The position numbers and the translations under genes are program-made. The notes below the pieces were generated by a model, which had not been told where the DNA came from, did no database searches, and was given only the letters and a program-made list of their open reading frames with translations. Source: Actinomycetes bacterium (GTDB taxonomy: Bacteria > Actinomycetota > Coriobacteriia > Anaerosomatales > JAJZPX01). Taken from it: DNA of 5,945 nt. Below, one piece after another: positions 1-5,253 of this stretch (position 1 is the stretch's first letter; every line of letters begins with the position of its first letter). Location: positions 1-5,945 of the forward strand of contig JAJZPX010000136.1 of assembly GCA_021811025.1 (NCBI GenBank), written 5' to 3'.

Positions 1-41
1 GCGACCTCTATGACGCAAGTCACGAAAGCCCGGACTTCCCG

Positions 42-80
42 AAAAAAAGGGGGAGCCCCAAGGCCGGCACCTTGAGGCTC
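42..80 (-). terminator. Rho-independent terminator (end of nuo operon, possibly also an attenuator)
   Basis: Read on the minus strand, an 11-bp stem is formed by 80-70 (GAGCCTCAAGG) and 63-53 (CCTTGGGGCTC), with one T-G wobble and a 6-nt loop at 69-64. Five C residues (53-49, the first closing the stem) lead into a run of seven T (48-42). On the plus strand the stem is followed by G-rich sequence with no T-run, so it acts leftward only. It lies 127 nt past the nuoN stop and is the obvious end for the nuo transcript. A promoter lies between nuoN and this hairpin, so it would also stop that transcript after about 70 nt unless antitermination occurs. Confidence 0.75.
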
Positions 81-99
81 AGGGGTAAGGGGGTTGCAT
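79..99 (-). CDS. Putative leader peptide MQPPYP (six codons)
   Basis: ATG at 99-97 is followed by CAA CCC CCT TAC CCC and the stop TGA at 81-79, giving Met-Gln-Pro-Pro-Tyr-Pro. An AGGAG sequence (112-108) sits 8 nt upstream of the ATG, a good Shine-Dalgarno and spacing. The stop codon overlaps the first base pairs of the terminator stem, so a ribosome paused on the proline codons or the stop would cover the 5' arm of the hairpin. Three of six residues are proline, and two are adjacent; ribosomes are known to slow at such sites, and proline codons in the Salmonella mgtL leader control transcription. The predicted transcript start is almost at the Shine-Dalgarno, leaving nearly no 5' leader, which weakens the case. 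An ORF this short can easily arise by chance. Confidence 0.3.
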   Translation of the reverse strand: MQPPYP

Positions 100-106
100 G
101 AGCAAC
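93..106 (-). repeat. Small hairpin around the leader ORF start codon
   Basis: On the minus strand, GTTGC (106-102) and GCAAC (97-93) form a perfect 5-bp stem around a TCAT loop (101-98). The first two bases of the putative leader ATG are in the loop and the third is in the stem, so folding could hinder initiation. In a longer read-through transcript, AGCAA at 116-112 could instead pair with TTGCT at 105-101, giving two mutually exclusive hairpins. A transcript starting near 112 would lack that third segment. The stem is short, so stability is uncertain. Confidence 0.35.
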
Positions 107-118
107 GCTCCTTGCTGG

Positions 119-147
119 ACTATAACGTGTTCCGAACGTGATTGCAA
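119..147 (-). promoter_or_regulatory. Sigma70-type promoter reading leftward
   Basis: On the minus strand a -35 hexamer TTGCAA (147-142; four of six match TTGACA) is separated by exactly 17 nt (141-125) from a -10 hexamer TATAGT (124-119; five of six match TATAAT). This predicts a transcript start at about 112. It lies inside an AT-richer patch of an otherwise very GC-rich window, directly upstream of the tiny ORF and the terminator and downstream of a Crp-like site. It is oriented like the nuo genes but starts after them, so its product is either a short RNA ending at the terminator or the leader of a gene beyond the left edge. The spacer contains a 9-bp palindrome. Confidence 0.55.
129..137. 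repeat. 9-bp palindrome GTTCCGAAC in the promoter spacer
   Basis: GTTC and GAAC are inverted around a single C, placed between the -35 and -10 elements of the leftward promoter. A protein bound here would block RNA polymerase, so a repressor site is conceivable. The arms are only 4 bp and do not extend into the flanks. It is not the actinobacterial or Gram-positive LexA arrangement, in which the GAAC half comes first and the halves are separated by four bases. Confidence 0.2.
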
Positions 148-154
148 GGATATT

Positions 155-170
155 TGTGAAGCCAGTCACA
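155..170. promoter_or_regulatory. Crp/Fnr-family type operator, TGTGA-N6-TCACA
   Basis: The sequence TGTGA AGCCAG TCACA is a perfect inverted repeat with a 6-nt centre and matches the core consensus of Crp-type regulators, including actinobacterial GlxR-like proteins. Its centre (162/163) is about 50 bp upstream of the predicted transcript start at 112 and 7 nt upstream of the -35 hexamer. This is one helical turn upstream of the classical -41.5 activator position, if the start is at 111. The outer flanks do not extend the palindrome. Which family member binds, and whether it activates or represses, cannot be seen from the window. Confidence 0.5.
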
Positions 171-206
171 CCAATCTGAAGCGACGTTAGCGGAACGGCG
201 GCGTGC

Positions 207-1721
207 CTAGCGCGCGAGGAACTGCAGCACCGACAGCCCGCCTGCGATCGGCACGAGCCCGCCGGCGAGCAGCAGCAGCGCGATGAGGACGACCGCCCAC
301 GTCCCGCCCGCGCCGCCCGGACGCGCAGGCTCCTCGGCCGCCATCGCCCCGACCGACCGCCCCGGCTCCAGCCCGGGCACCGCCTTCGTTGCCGGCTCCT
401 CGGCCGCCTCCCCGGGCTCCGGCTCGGGCGCCTCGGCGATCTCGTCGAGGTAGACCGCGCGCAGCACCCCGCCGTAGTAGCCGAACGAGACGACGGAGCC
501 GACGACGCCCACCACGGCCAGCCACACGAGCCCGCCGGAGGCGGCGGCCCCGAACACGAGGAACTTGCCCCAGAAGCCCGCGGTGAGCGGGATACCGGTG
601 AGCGACAGCAGGCACACCGTGAGCGACGCGGCCAGCACCGGCCTCCGCCGGCCGAGACCGGCGAGACGCGCGATGCTCCCGTCCCACCCGGCGCCCTCGC
701 CCGCGGCCTCCGCCGCGAGGAACGCTCCCGCGGCGGCGAGCGCGTAGAAGATGCCGAAGACCATCACGTACGGCGCTGCCGCCGCGCCGGCGGCAGCGCC
801 GGCGAGCGCGTACCCCACCTGCGCGATACCGGAGTACGCGAGCATGCGACGGAACGACGCCTGCCGCAGCGCGACGAGGTTGCCGAACGCGATCGAGGCC
901 GTGGCCAGCCCTGCCACCAGCAGCGGCCAGACGTCCTCGCGCGGGCCGAACACCTGCACGAGCAGCATGAGCGTCGCCATGAGCGCCGCGAGCTTCGGCG
1001 CCGACGCGAGGAACGCGGCCACCGGAGCGGGCGCGGTCTCGTACGCGTCGGGAGCCCACGAGTGGAACGGGAAGGCGCCGAGCTTGAACGCCACGGCGGA
1101 CAGCATCAGCACGAGCGCGGCCACGGACGCCGGGGCCCTGCCGAGCGCGAGGACACCGTTTCCGAGCGCGTCGTAGCGCGTGGAGCCGCCGGAGATGCCG
1201 AAGAGCACGGCGACCCCGTACGCGAGCAGCCCGGTCGCGACGGCGCCCTGCACGAAGTACTTCATCGCGGCCTCGTGCGCGCGGGCGGTGCCCGCCGACG
1301 CCACAAGCGCGTAGCCCGCCAGTGCGATCAGCTCGACGGCGACCACGAAGACCACCACGTCGAACGCCCCGAGCAGGAGCGCGGACGCGGCGGCCGCGAA
1401 CGCGACGAGCGCGGCGACCTGTCCGCCGTGCGCTCCGTCCGCAAGTCCTCGCTCGCCGGCCGCGAGCGTCACCGCCGCGATCGCGCAAACGAACGCGCCG
1501 AGCGAGGCGTACGCCCCTCCGAGCGCCACCACGCCGCCCACGAGCGCGTTTCCGCTGTGCGCGGCGGTGAAGGCGAAGACGCCCGCCGCCGTCGCGAGGC
1601 CGACGGCCGCCACGCGCACCGCGACGCGCGGGGTAGCGAGCGCGTCCGCGACCAGCGCGGCGAGCGCCGCCGCGAGCGCGACGAGCAGCGGGGACAGCAG
1701 CACCCAGTCCTGCGGAGCCAT
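207..1721 (-). CDS. nuoN: NADH-quinone oxidoreductase subunit N (complex I)
   Basis: NuoN is one of the three antiporter-like proton-pumping subunits of the complex I membrane arm and lies next to NuoK and NuoM. The 504-residue product is slightly longer than typical NuoN and almost wholly hydrophobic, consistent with about 14 membrane helices. Family residues are present: Glu130 in VELIALAGYAL on helix 5, Lys213 in AFKLGAFPFHSWAPDAY on broken helix 7, Lys243 on helix 8, and Lys386 in GFWGKF on broken helix 12. ATG at 1721 directly follows the nuoM stop (TAG|ATG). Only a weak GGTGG motif lies 7 nt upstream, so initiation probably depends on ribosomes finishing nuoM. An unusual acidic, proline-rich stretch (about 427-470) sits between the last two helices, by topology most likely cytoplasmic. 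It is the last gene before the terminator. Confidence 0.97.
   Translation of the reverse strand: MAPQDWVLLSPLLVALAAALAALVADALATPRVAVRVAAVGLATAAGVFAFTAAHSGNALVGGVVALGGAYASLGAFVCAIAAVTLAAGERGLADGAHGGQVAALVAFAAAASALLLGAFDVVVFVVAVELIALAGYALVASAGTARAHEAAMKYFVQGAVATGLLAYGVAVLFGISGGSTRYDALGNGVLALGRAPASVAALVLMLSAVAFKLGAFPFHSWAPDAYETAPAPVAAFLASAPKLAALMATLMLLVQVFGPREDVWPLLVAGLATASIAFGNLVALRQASFRRMLAYSGIAQVGYALAGAAAGAAAAPYVMVFGIFYALAAAGAFLAAEAAGEGAGWDGSIARLAGLGRRRPVLAASLTVCLLSLTGIPLTAGFWGKFLVFGAAASGGLVWLAVVGVVGSVVSFGYYGGVLRAVYLDEIAEAPEPEPGEAAEEPATKAVPGLEPGRSVGAMAAEEPARPGGAGGTWAVVLIALLLLAGGLVPIAGGLSVLQFLAR
328..408 (-). repeat. 15-bp direct repeat inside nuoN (328-342 and 394-408)
   Basis: GGCTCCTCGGCCGCC occurs on the plus strand at 328-342 and again at 394-408, offset by 66 bp, which is exactly 22 codons. 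Both copies encode the same residues in the NuoN frame, seen as EEPA at residues 441-444 and 463-466. They fall within the acidic, proline-rich loop near the C terminus. An in-frame duplication is possible, but only this core is identical; the sequence between the copies is merely similar in composition. Confidence 0.5.
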
Positions 1722-3140
1722 CTACCCGCCACCCCCCAGCACCCTCGCCAGCGCAACCGCCGCCGGCCCGGTCAGCGCGAGCACCAGCGCCGGCCACACG
1801 CCGAGCGCCACGATCCCCAGCGCGAGCGGGGCGACCGCGGCGGCCTCGCGGGATCCCACGTCCGCCAGGTCCGTCCACTCGCCCGGGAGCTCGCCGTGGT
1901 TGACGCGCTTCACGGCGTAGAGGTTGTACGCCGCGGCGAGCACCACGCCGACGGCGGGCAGCGCCATCCACGCTCCGTACGGTCCCGCTCCCTCGAGAAC
2001 GGTGAGCAGCTCGCCCGGGAAGCCCGACAGCCCGGGAAGCCCCAGACCGGCGAGCGCGGCGAAAGTGAACGCGGTGCCCCAGACGGGCAGCTGGGCCGCC
2101 AGACCGCCGAAACGCGCGATCTCACGCGTGTGGGTGCGCTCGTACAGCAAGCCCACCAGCAGGAACAGCAGCGCCGCCACGAGCCCGTGGCTGACCATCC
2201 CGAGCATCGCAGCGCCTATCGCGGCCGGCGTCGCCACCGCGATCGCAAGCACCACGAACCCCATGTGCGACACGGACGAATACGCGACGAGCCGCTTGAG
2301 GTCGCTCTGCGCGAGCGCCATGAGCGCGCCGTACAGGATGCCGACGACGCCGAGGCCCGCGAGGATCGGCGCGGCCGCGCGGAACGCCGCGGGGGCGAGC
2401 GGCATCGCGACCCGCAGCATCCCGTAGCCGCCCATCTTCAGCAGCACTCCCGCCAGCATGATCGATCCGGCGGTCGGCGCCTCCACGTGCGCGTCGGGGA
2501 GCCACGTGTGCAGCGGGAACACGGGGATCTTGACGAGGAACCCGGCGGCCAGCAGCCAGAACACGAGCGTCTGGACTGTCGCGGGCACCGCGCGTTCGGA
2601 CATCGCGGTCGTTTGAAGCGAAGTGATGGTGACGAGCAGCCCCACCAGCATGAGCGCGCTTCCGGCGAACGTGTACAGGAAGAACTTCATCGCGGCGTGG
2701 CGCCGGTCCTCGTGTCCCCACACTCCGATGAGGAAGTACATCGGGATGAGCACGGCTTCCCACGCAACGTAGAAGAGCAGCAGGTCGGCCGCGAGGAAGA
2801 CCGCCATGACGGAGCCCTCGAGAGCCAGCAGCAGCGCGAAGTGCCCGCCCGGCGCGTGCTCTACGCGCCACGACGCGAGCACCGCGACCACTCCCAGCAG
2901 CGCCGTCAGCGCCACGAGCGGCAGCGCGAGCCCGTCGAGTGTCAGCCGCCAGTACCCGCCGCCGAGCTGCTCGGTCAGCGGGGCGTGCGCGTGCGTCAAG
3001 GCGACGTAGGAGGCCGCCGCCAGCTCCGCGAGCGCGAACGCGAGCGCCACCACGCGCGGGCGCGAGAGCACGCGCGAGTGGAGGGCGGCGACCGCCGCGC
3101 CGGCGAGCGGCAGCGCGATCAGCAGGGTCAGCCATGGCAC
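1722..3140 (-). CDS. nuoM: NADH-quinone oxidoreductase subunit M (complex I)
   Basis: NuoM is the middle antiporter-like pump of the complex I membrane arm, between NuoN and NuoL. The 472-residue product is hydrophobic throughout and close to usual NuoM length. Key residues are visible: Glu128 in AWEAVLIPMYFLIG on helix 5, Lys204 in FLVKIPVFPLHTWLPDAH on broken helix 7, Lys235 in LLKMGGYGMLR, His292 in SVSHMGFV, His318 in VSHGL and Glu377 in GFPGELL, where the pump channel uses Glu rather than Lys. Many homologues have Val where this one has Pro (GFVGE). I chose the GTG at 3140 because a perfect GGAGGTGA (3153-3146) precedes it with GGAGG 8 nt away, giving the familiar start MPWLTLLIALPL. An alternative GTG at 3149 would overlap the nuoL stop as GTGA and add three residues, but GGAGG would abut it. 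The stop TAG touches the nuoN ATG. Confidence 0.96.
   Translation of the reverse strand: MPWLTLLIALPLAGAAVAALHSRVLSRPRVVALAFALAELAAASYVALTHAHAPLTEQLGGGYWRLTLDGLALPLVALTALLGVVAVLASWRVEHAPGGHFALLLALEGSVMAVFLAADLLLFYVAWEAVLIPMYFLIGVWGHEDRRHAAMKFFLYTFAGSALMLVGLLVTITSLQTTAMSERAVPATVQTLVFWLLAAGFLVKIPVFPLHTWLPDAHVEAPTAGSIMLAGVLLKMGGYGMLRVAMPLAPAAFRAAAPILAGLGVVGILYGALMALAQSDLKRLVAYSSVSHMGFVVLAIAVATPAAIGAAMLGMVSHGLVAALLFLLVGLLYERTHTREIARFGGLAAQLPVWGTAFTFAALAGLGLPGLSGFPGELLTVLEGAGPYGAWMALPAVGVVLAAAYNLYAVKRVNHGELPGEWTDLADVGSREAAAVAPLALGIVALGVWPALVLALTGPAAVALARVLGGGG
1725..1737 (-). promoter_or_regulatory. Weak ribosome binding region of nuoN
   Basis: The minus-strand stretch before the nuoN ATG is G-rich (GGGGGGTGGCGGG) but contains no GGAGG. 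The best match is GGTGG at 1733-1729, 7 nt from the TAG|ATG junction. It also encodes the Gly-rich C terminus of NuoM (LGGGG). This is the poorest site in the operon, suggesting termination-reinitiation coupling from nuoM. Confidence 0.5.
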
Positions 3141-3145
3141 GGCGC

Positions 3146-3153
3146 TCACCTCC
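3146..3153 (-). promoter_or_regulatory. Ribosome binding site of nuoM, containing the nuoL stop
   Basis: GGAGGTGA is a full-length match to the 16S rRNA anti-Shine-Dalgarno, and its last three bases are the nuoL stop codon TGA (3148-3146). It sits 5 nt, or 8 nt counted from GGAGG, upstream of GTG 3140. This decides the nuoM start over GTG 3149, which the motif overlaps. Confidence 0.75.
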
Positions 3154-4954
3154 CCGCCCAAAGCGCGGCCGCGACGAGCAGGACCGTCGCGGCGCCGATG
3201 AGCGCCGCGTACCATTGCGCGTCGCCGTTCTGAAGCAGGGCCAGCAGCCCCCCGAGCCGGCGTGCGAGCCGGCCGATCCCCTCGGCCGCCCCGTCGACCG
3301 TGGCGCGGTCGCCCAGCTCGTACGCGCCGCCGGCGAACGCCATCACCGGGCGCACCACCCACCGCCGGATCGCGCCGTCGTAGCCGTACCCGCCCTTCAG
3401 CGCCGCCCACAAGCCCACCGGCGCGGCCTCGGCCGGCACGGGACCGCCGGCGTAGCGCCACCAAGCGAACACGCCGCCCGCGACCGCCAGGAGCACGGCC
3501 ACGACCGCCACGCCGAGCTCGATCGGCTCCGGCTCGGTGAGGAGCAGGCGCTCGATGGCCGGGCCCGCGGCGCCCAGGAAGACCGCGCCCACCGCCAGAA
3601 CGGTGAGCGGCCCGGTCATCATCCAGCGCGACTCGTGCGGGTGGGCGACGCCGCGATACGTGCCGAAGAAAGCGAGCCGGGTGGCCCGCGCGATGTAGAA
3701 CGCGGTGAGCAGGCTCGCGAGCAGCAGCGTCAGCCCCGCGAGCGGCGACCCCCGCAGCACCGCCGCCACGACCACGTCCTTGCTGAAGAAGCCGGCGAGC
3801 GGCGGGATGCCGGCGAGAGCGAGCGCGCCCGCAATCCACGTGACCGCGGTCAGCGGCATCTTCTTCGCCAGGCCGCCCATGTCCGACAGCTCCTGCGATC
3901 CCGTGCCGTGGATGACGGAGCCGGCGCCGAGGAAGAGCAGCGCCTTGAACGACGCGTGCGTGACGAGGTGGAAGATCGCGGCCTGCCAGGCCCCGACGCC
4001 GAGCGCCGCGAACATGAACCCGAGCTGGCTTATGGTCGAGTAAGCGAGCACCTTCTTGATGTCGCTCTGCGCGATGGCGATGGTCGCCGCCATCAGCGCG
4101 GTGAACGCTCCGACCGCGAGCACCACGCCCGACGCGGTCGCGGACGCCTGGAACAGCGGCTCCAGGCGAGCGATCAGGAAGACGCCGGCCGCCACCATCG
4201 TCGCCGCGTGGATGAGGGCCGACACCGGCGTGGGGCCCTCCATGGCGTCGGGCAGCCAGAAGTGCAGCGGGAACTGGGCGGACTTGCCGATCGCGCCCAA
4301 GAGCAGCAGCAGCGCCACCACGGTGGTGAGGCCCGTGCCGAGCGCGGCGGGAGCCGAGCGCAGGCCCGCGAGCGAGACGTCGCCCGTCGCGACGAAGAAC
4401 AGCGCGATGCCGAGCAACATCCCGGCGTCGCCGACGTGCGTCACGAGGAACGCCTTGATCGCCGCGGCGGCGGCGGACGGCTTGCGGTACCAGAACCCGA
4501 TCAGCAGGTAGCTGCACGCGCCGACGAGCTCCCAAGCCACCAGCAGCGCCACGAGGTCGGCGGCGAGCACGAGCCCCGCCATAGCGGCCGAGAAGAGCGC
4601 GAGCAGCGCGAAGTACCTCGTGTACCCGGGGTCGTCGGCCATGTAGCCGATCGAGAACATCATCACCATCAGCGCCACGACCCCGACCACGACCAGCATC
4701 AGCGCGGCGAGCCCGTCGCCGAGCACGCCCACGCGGATCGACGTGTCGCCCTGCACGAGCCAGGGGATCGAGAGCGCGTTCCCGGAGTGCGGGCCGCCAA
4801 GCAGCGCGATCCCGGTCGCGAGAAGCGATGCCGGCGCGACCATCGCGAGCCACGCGACGCCGGCCCCGAGCGCGCGCCCGGCCACGACGACCAGCAGCGC
4901 CACGGCGAGCGGGACGGCCACGGCGAGCCACGGCTGTGCGGCGAGGGCCGTCAT
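3146..4954 (-). CDS. nuoL: NADH-quinone oxidoreductase subunit L (complex I)
   Basis: NuoL is the distal antiporter-like pump at the tip of the complex I membrane arm. Its long C-terminal lateral helix runs along the other pumps. The 602-residue product matches the usual length (E. coli 613). Conserved positions are present: Glu142 in WELVGACSYLLIGFW, Asp176 in VGDAGML, Lys224 in GKSAQFPLHFWLPDAMEG followed by PTPVSALIHA, Lys300 and Lys301 in QSDIKKVLAYSTISQLGFM, His329 and His333 with Lys337 in FHLVTHASFKALLFL, and Lys392 in GFFSKD. Residues about 500-575 are less hydrophobic, with several Arg, as expected for the lateral helix, and 582-600 form the final membrane anchor. The start ATG at 4954 overlaps the nuoK stop (ATGA) and has GGAGG 7 nt upstream. 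The reading frame is open for 68 more codons upstream, but those overlap nuoK and are Arg/Gly-rich, unlike NuoL. Confidence 0.98.
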   Translation of the reverse strand: MTALAAQPWLAVAVPLAVALLVVVAGRALGAGVAWLAMVAPASLLATGIALLGGPHSGNALSIPWLVQGDTSIRVGVLGDGLAALMLVVVGVVALMVMMFSIGYMADDPGYTRYFALLALFSAAMAGLVLAADLVALLVAWELVGACSYLLIGFWYRKPSAAAAAIKAFLVTHVGDAGMLLGIALFFVATGDVSLAGLRSAPAALGTGLTTVVALLLLLGAIGKSAQFPLHFWLPDAMEGPTPVSALIHAATMVAAGVFLIARLEPLFQASATASGVVLAVGAFTALMAATIAIAQSDIKKVLAYSTISQLGFMFAALGVGAWQAAIFHLVTHASFKALLFLGAGSVIHGTGSQELSDMGGLAKKMPLTAVTWIAGALALAGIPPLAGFFSKDVVVAAVLRGSPLAGLTLLLASLLTAFYIARATRLAFFGTYRGVAHPHESRWMMTGPLTVLAVGAVFLGAAGPAIERLLLTEPEPIELGVAVVAVLLAVAGGVFAWWRYAGGPVPAEAAPVGLWAALKGGYGYDGAIRRWVVRPVMAFAGGAYELGDRATVDGAAEGIGRLARRLGGLLALLQNGDAQWYAALIGAATVLLVAAALWAGR

Positions 4955-5253
4955 CCGGAAACCTCCGTGAGCTCCTCGACGCGGGACTTCCCCGTGCGCT
5001 TCACCGTCGCGAGCACGAGCCCCAGCCCCACGGCCGCCTCGGCCGCGGCCAGCACCACGAGCACGAGCGCGAGCGCCTCCCCGTTCCCGAGGGCGTTCGC
5101 GGCTCGCGCGAACGCGACCAGCTGCAGGCTCGCGGCCCCCAGCATGATCTCGACGCACGCCAGGACCGCGACGAGGTCGCGGCGCGTCAGGGTGCCGTAC
5201 AGCCCCAGCCCGAACAGCGCGGCGCTAAGCAGCGTGACCGGCATGCCCGTCAC
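4951..5253 (-). CDS. nuoK: NADH-quinone oxidoreductase subunit K (complex I)
   Basis: NuoK is a small three-helix subunit between NuoJ and NuoN that links the quinone site to the pumps through buried glutamates. The product is 100 residues, the same as E. coli NuoK. Helix 2 carries Glu35 (VEIMLGA, equivalent to E. coli Glu36) and helix 3 carries Glu72 (AAAEAAVGLGL, equivalent to E. coli Glu72), both essential in the family. The usual Asn after ML in helix 2 is Gly here. The polar tail (VKRTGKSRVEELTEVSG) is typical. I chose GTG at 5253 because GGAGGAGG (5270-5263) lies 9 nt upstream and the start overlaps the nuoJ stop as GTGA. An in-frame ATG at 5244 would give 97 residues but lies 18 nt from that site. 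The stop overlaps the nuoL start by 4 nt. Confidence 0.97.
   Translation of the reverse strand: MTGMPVTLLSAALFGLGLYGTLTRRDLVAVLACVEIMLGAASLQLVAFARAANALGNGEALALVLVVLAAAEAAVGLGLVLATVKRTGKSRVEELTEVSG
4962..4966 (-). promoter_or_regulatory. Ribosome binding site of nuoL
   Basis: GGAGG on the minus strand lies 7 nt before ATG 4954, inside the codons for the NuoK C terminus (TEVSG). With the ATGA overlap, it fixes the nuoL start and excludes the longer open frame upstream. Confidence 0.75.

Larger units (their letters stand above)
1..206. other. Intergenic region after nuoN with a compact regulatory module
   Basis: No convincing complete gene of ordinary size lies here, and base composition is clearly less GC-rich around 120-180 than in the nuo genes. 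On the minus strand it contains a Crp-like palindrome, a sigma70-type promoter, a tiny proline-rich ORF and an intrinsic terminator, each listed separately. A minus-strand reading frame starting with GTG at 23-21 stays open to the left edge, but it lacks a good ribosome binding site and is too short to call. Bases 171-206, between the palindrome and the nuoN stop, show nothing I recognise. Confidence 0.7.

Noticed and set aside
1..23. Start of a leftward gene at GTG 23-21
   Set aside because: Only seven codons visible, no adequate ribosome binding site, no recognisable residues.
1..60. Possible riboswitch on the plus strand suggested by TGAC-GCAA-GTCA and a CGAAAG tetraloop-like motif
   Set aside because: The order and spacing do not fit the c-di-GMP-I class or any other class I know. 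Only short fragments resemble such motifs, and the region is cut by the window edge.
94..126. Plus-strand promoter using TTGCAT (94-99) and TATAAC (121-126)
   Set aside because: Spacing is 21 bp, too long, and it would read into the 3' end of nuoN on the wrong strand. The same bases fit a minus-strand promoter with 17-bp spacing.
187..1971. Minus-strand open frame of 594 codons overlapping nuoN
   Set aside because: Arg/Gly/Ala-rich shadow of nuoN in another frame with no family resemblance.
1062..3233. Very long plus-strand open frame (723 codons) opposite nuoM and the end of nuoL
   Set aside because: The product is Arg/Glu/His/Gln-rich low-complexity sequence with no domain. It is antisense to well-supported nuo genes, and long stop-free antisense frames are expected at this GC content.
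3150..4931. Possible NuoL-NuoM fusion or extended NuoM, since the NuoM frame stays open far upstream on the minus strand
   Set aside because: The upstream part overlaps nuoL in another frame and translates to Arg/Gly-rich non-membrane sequence. A strong ribosome binding site at 3146-3153 marks the real start.
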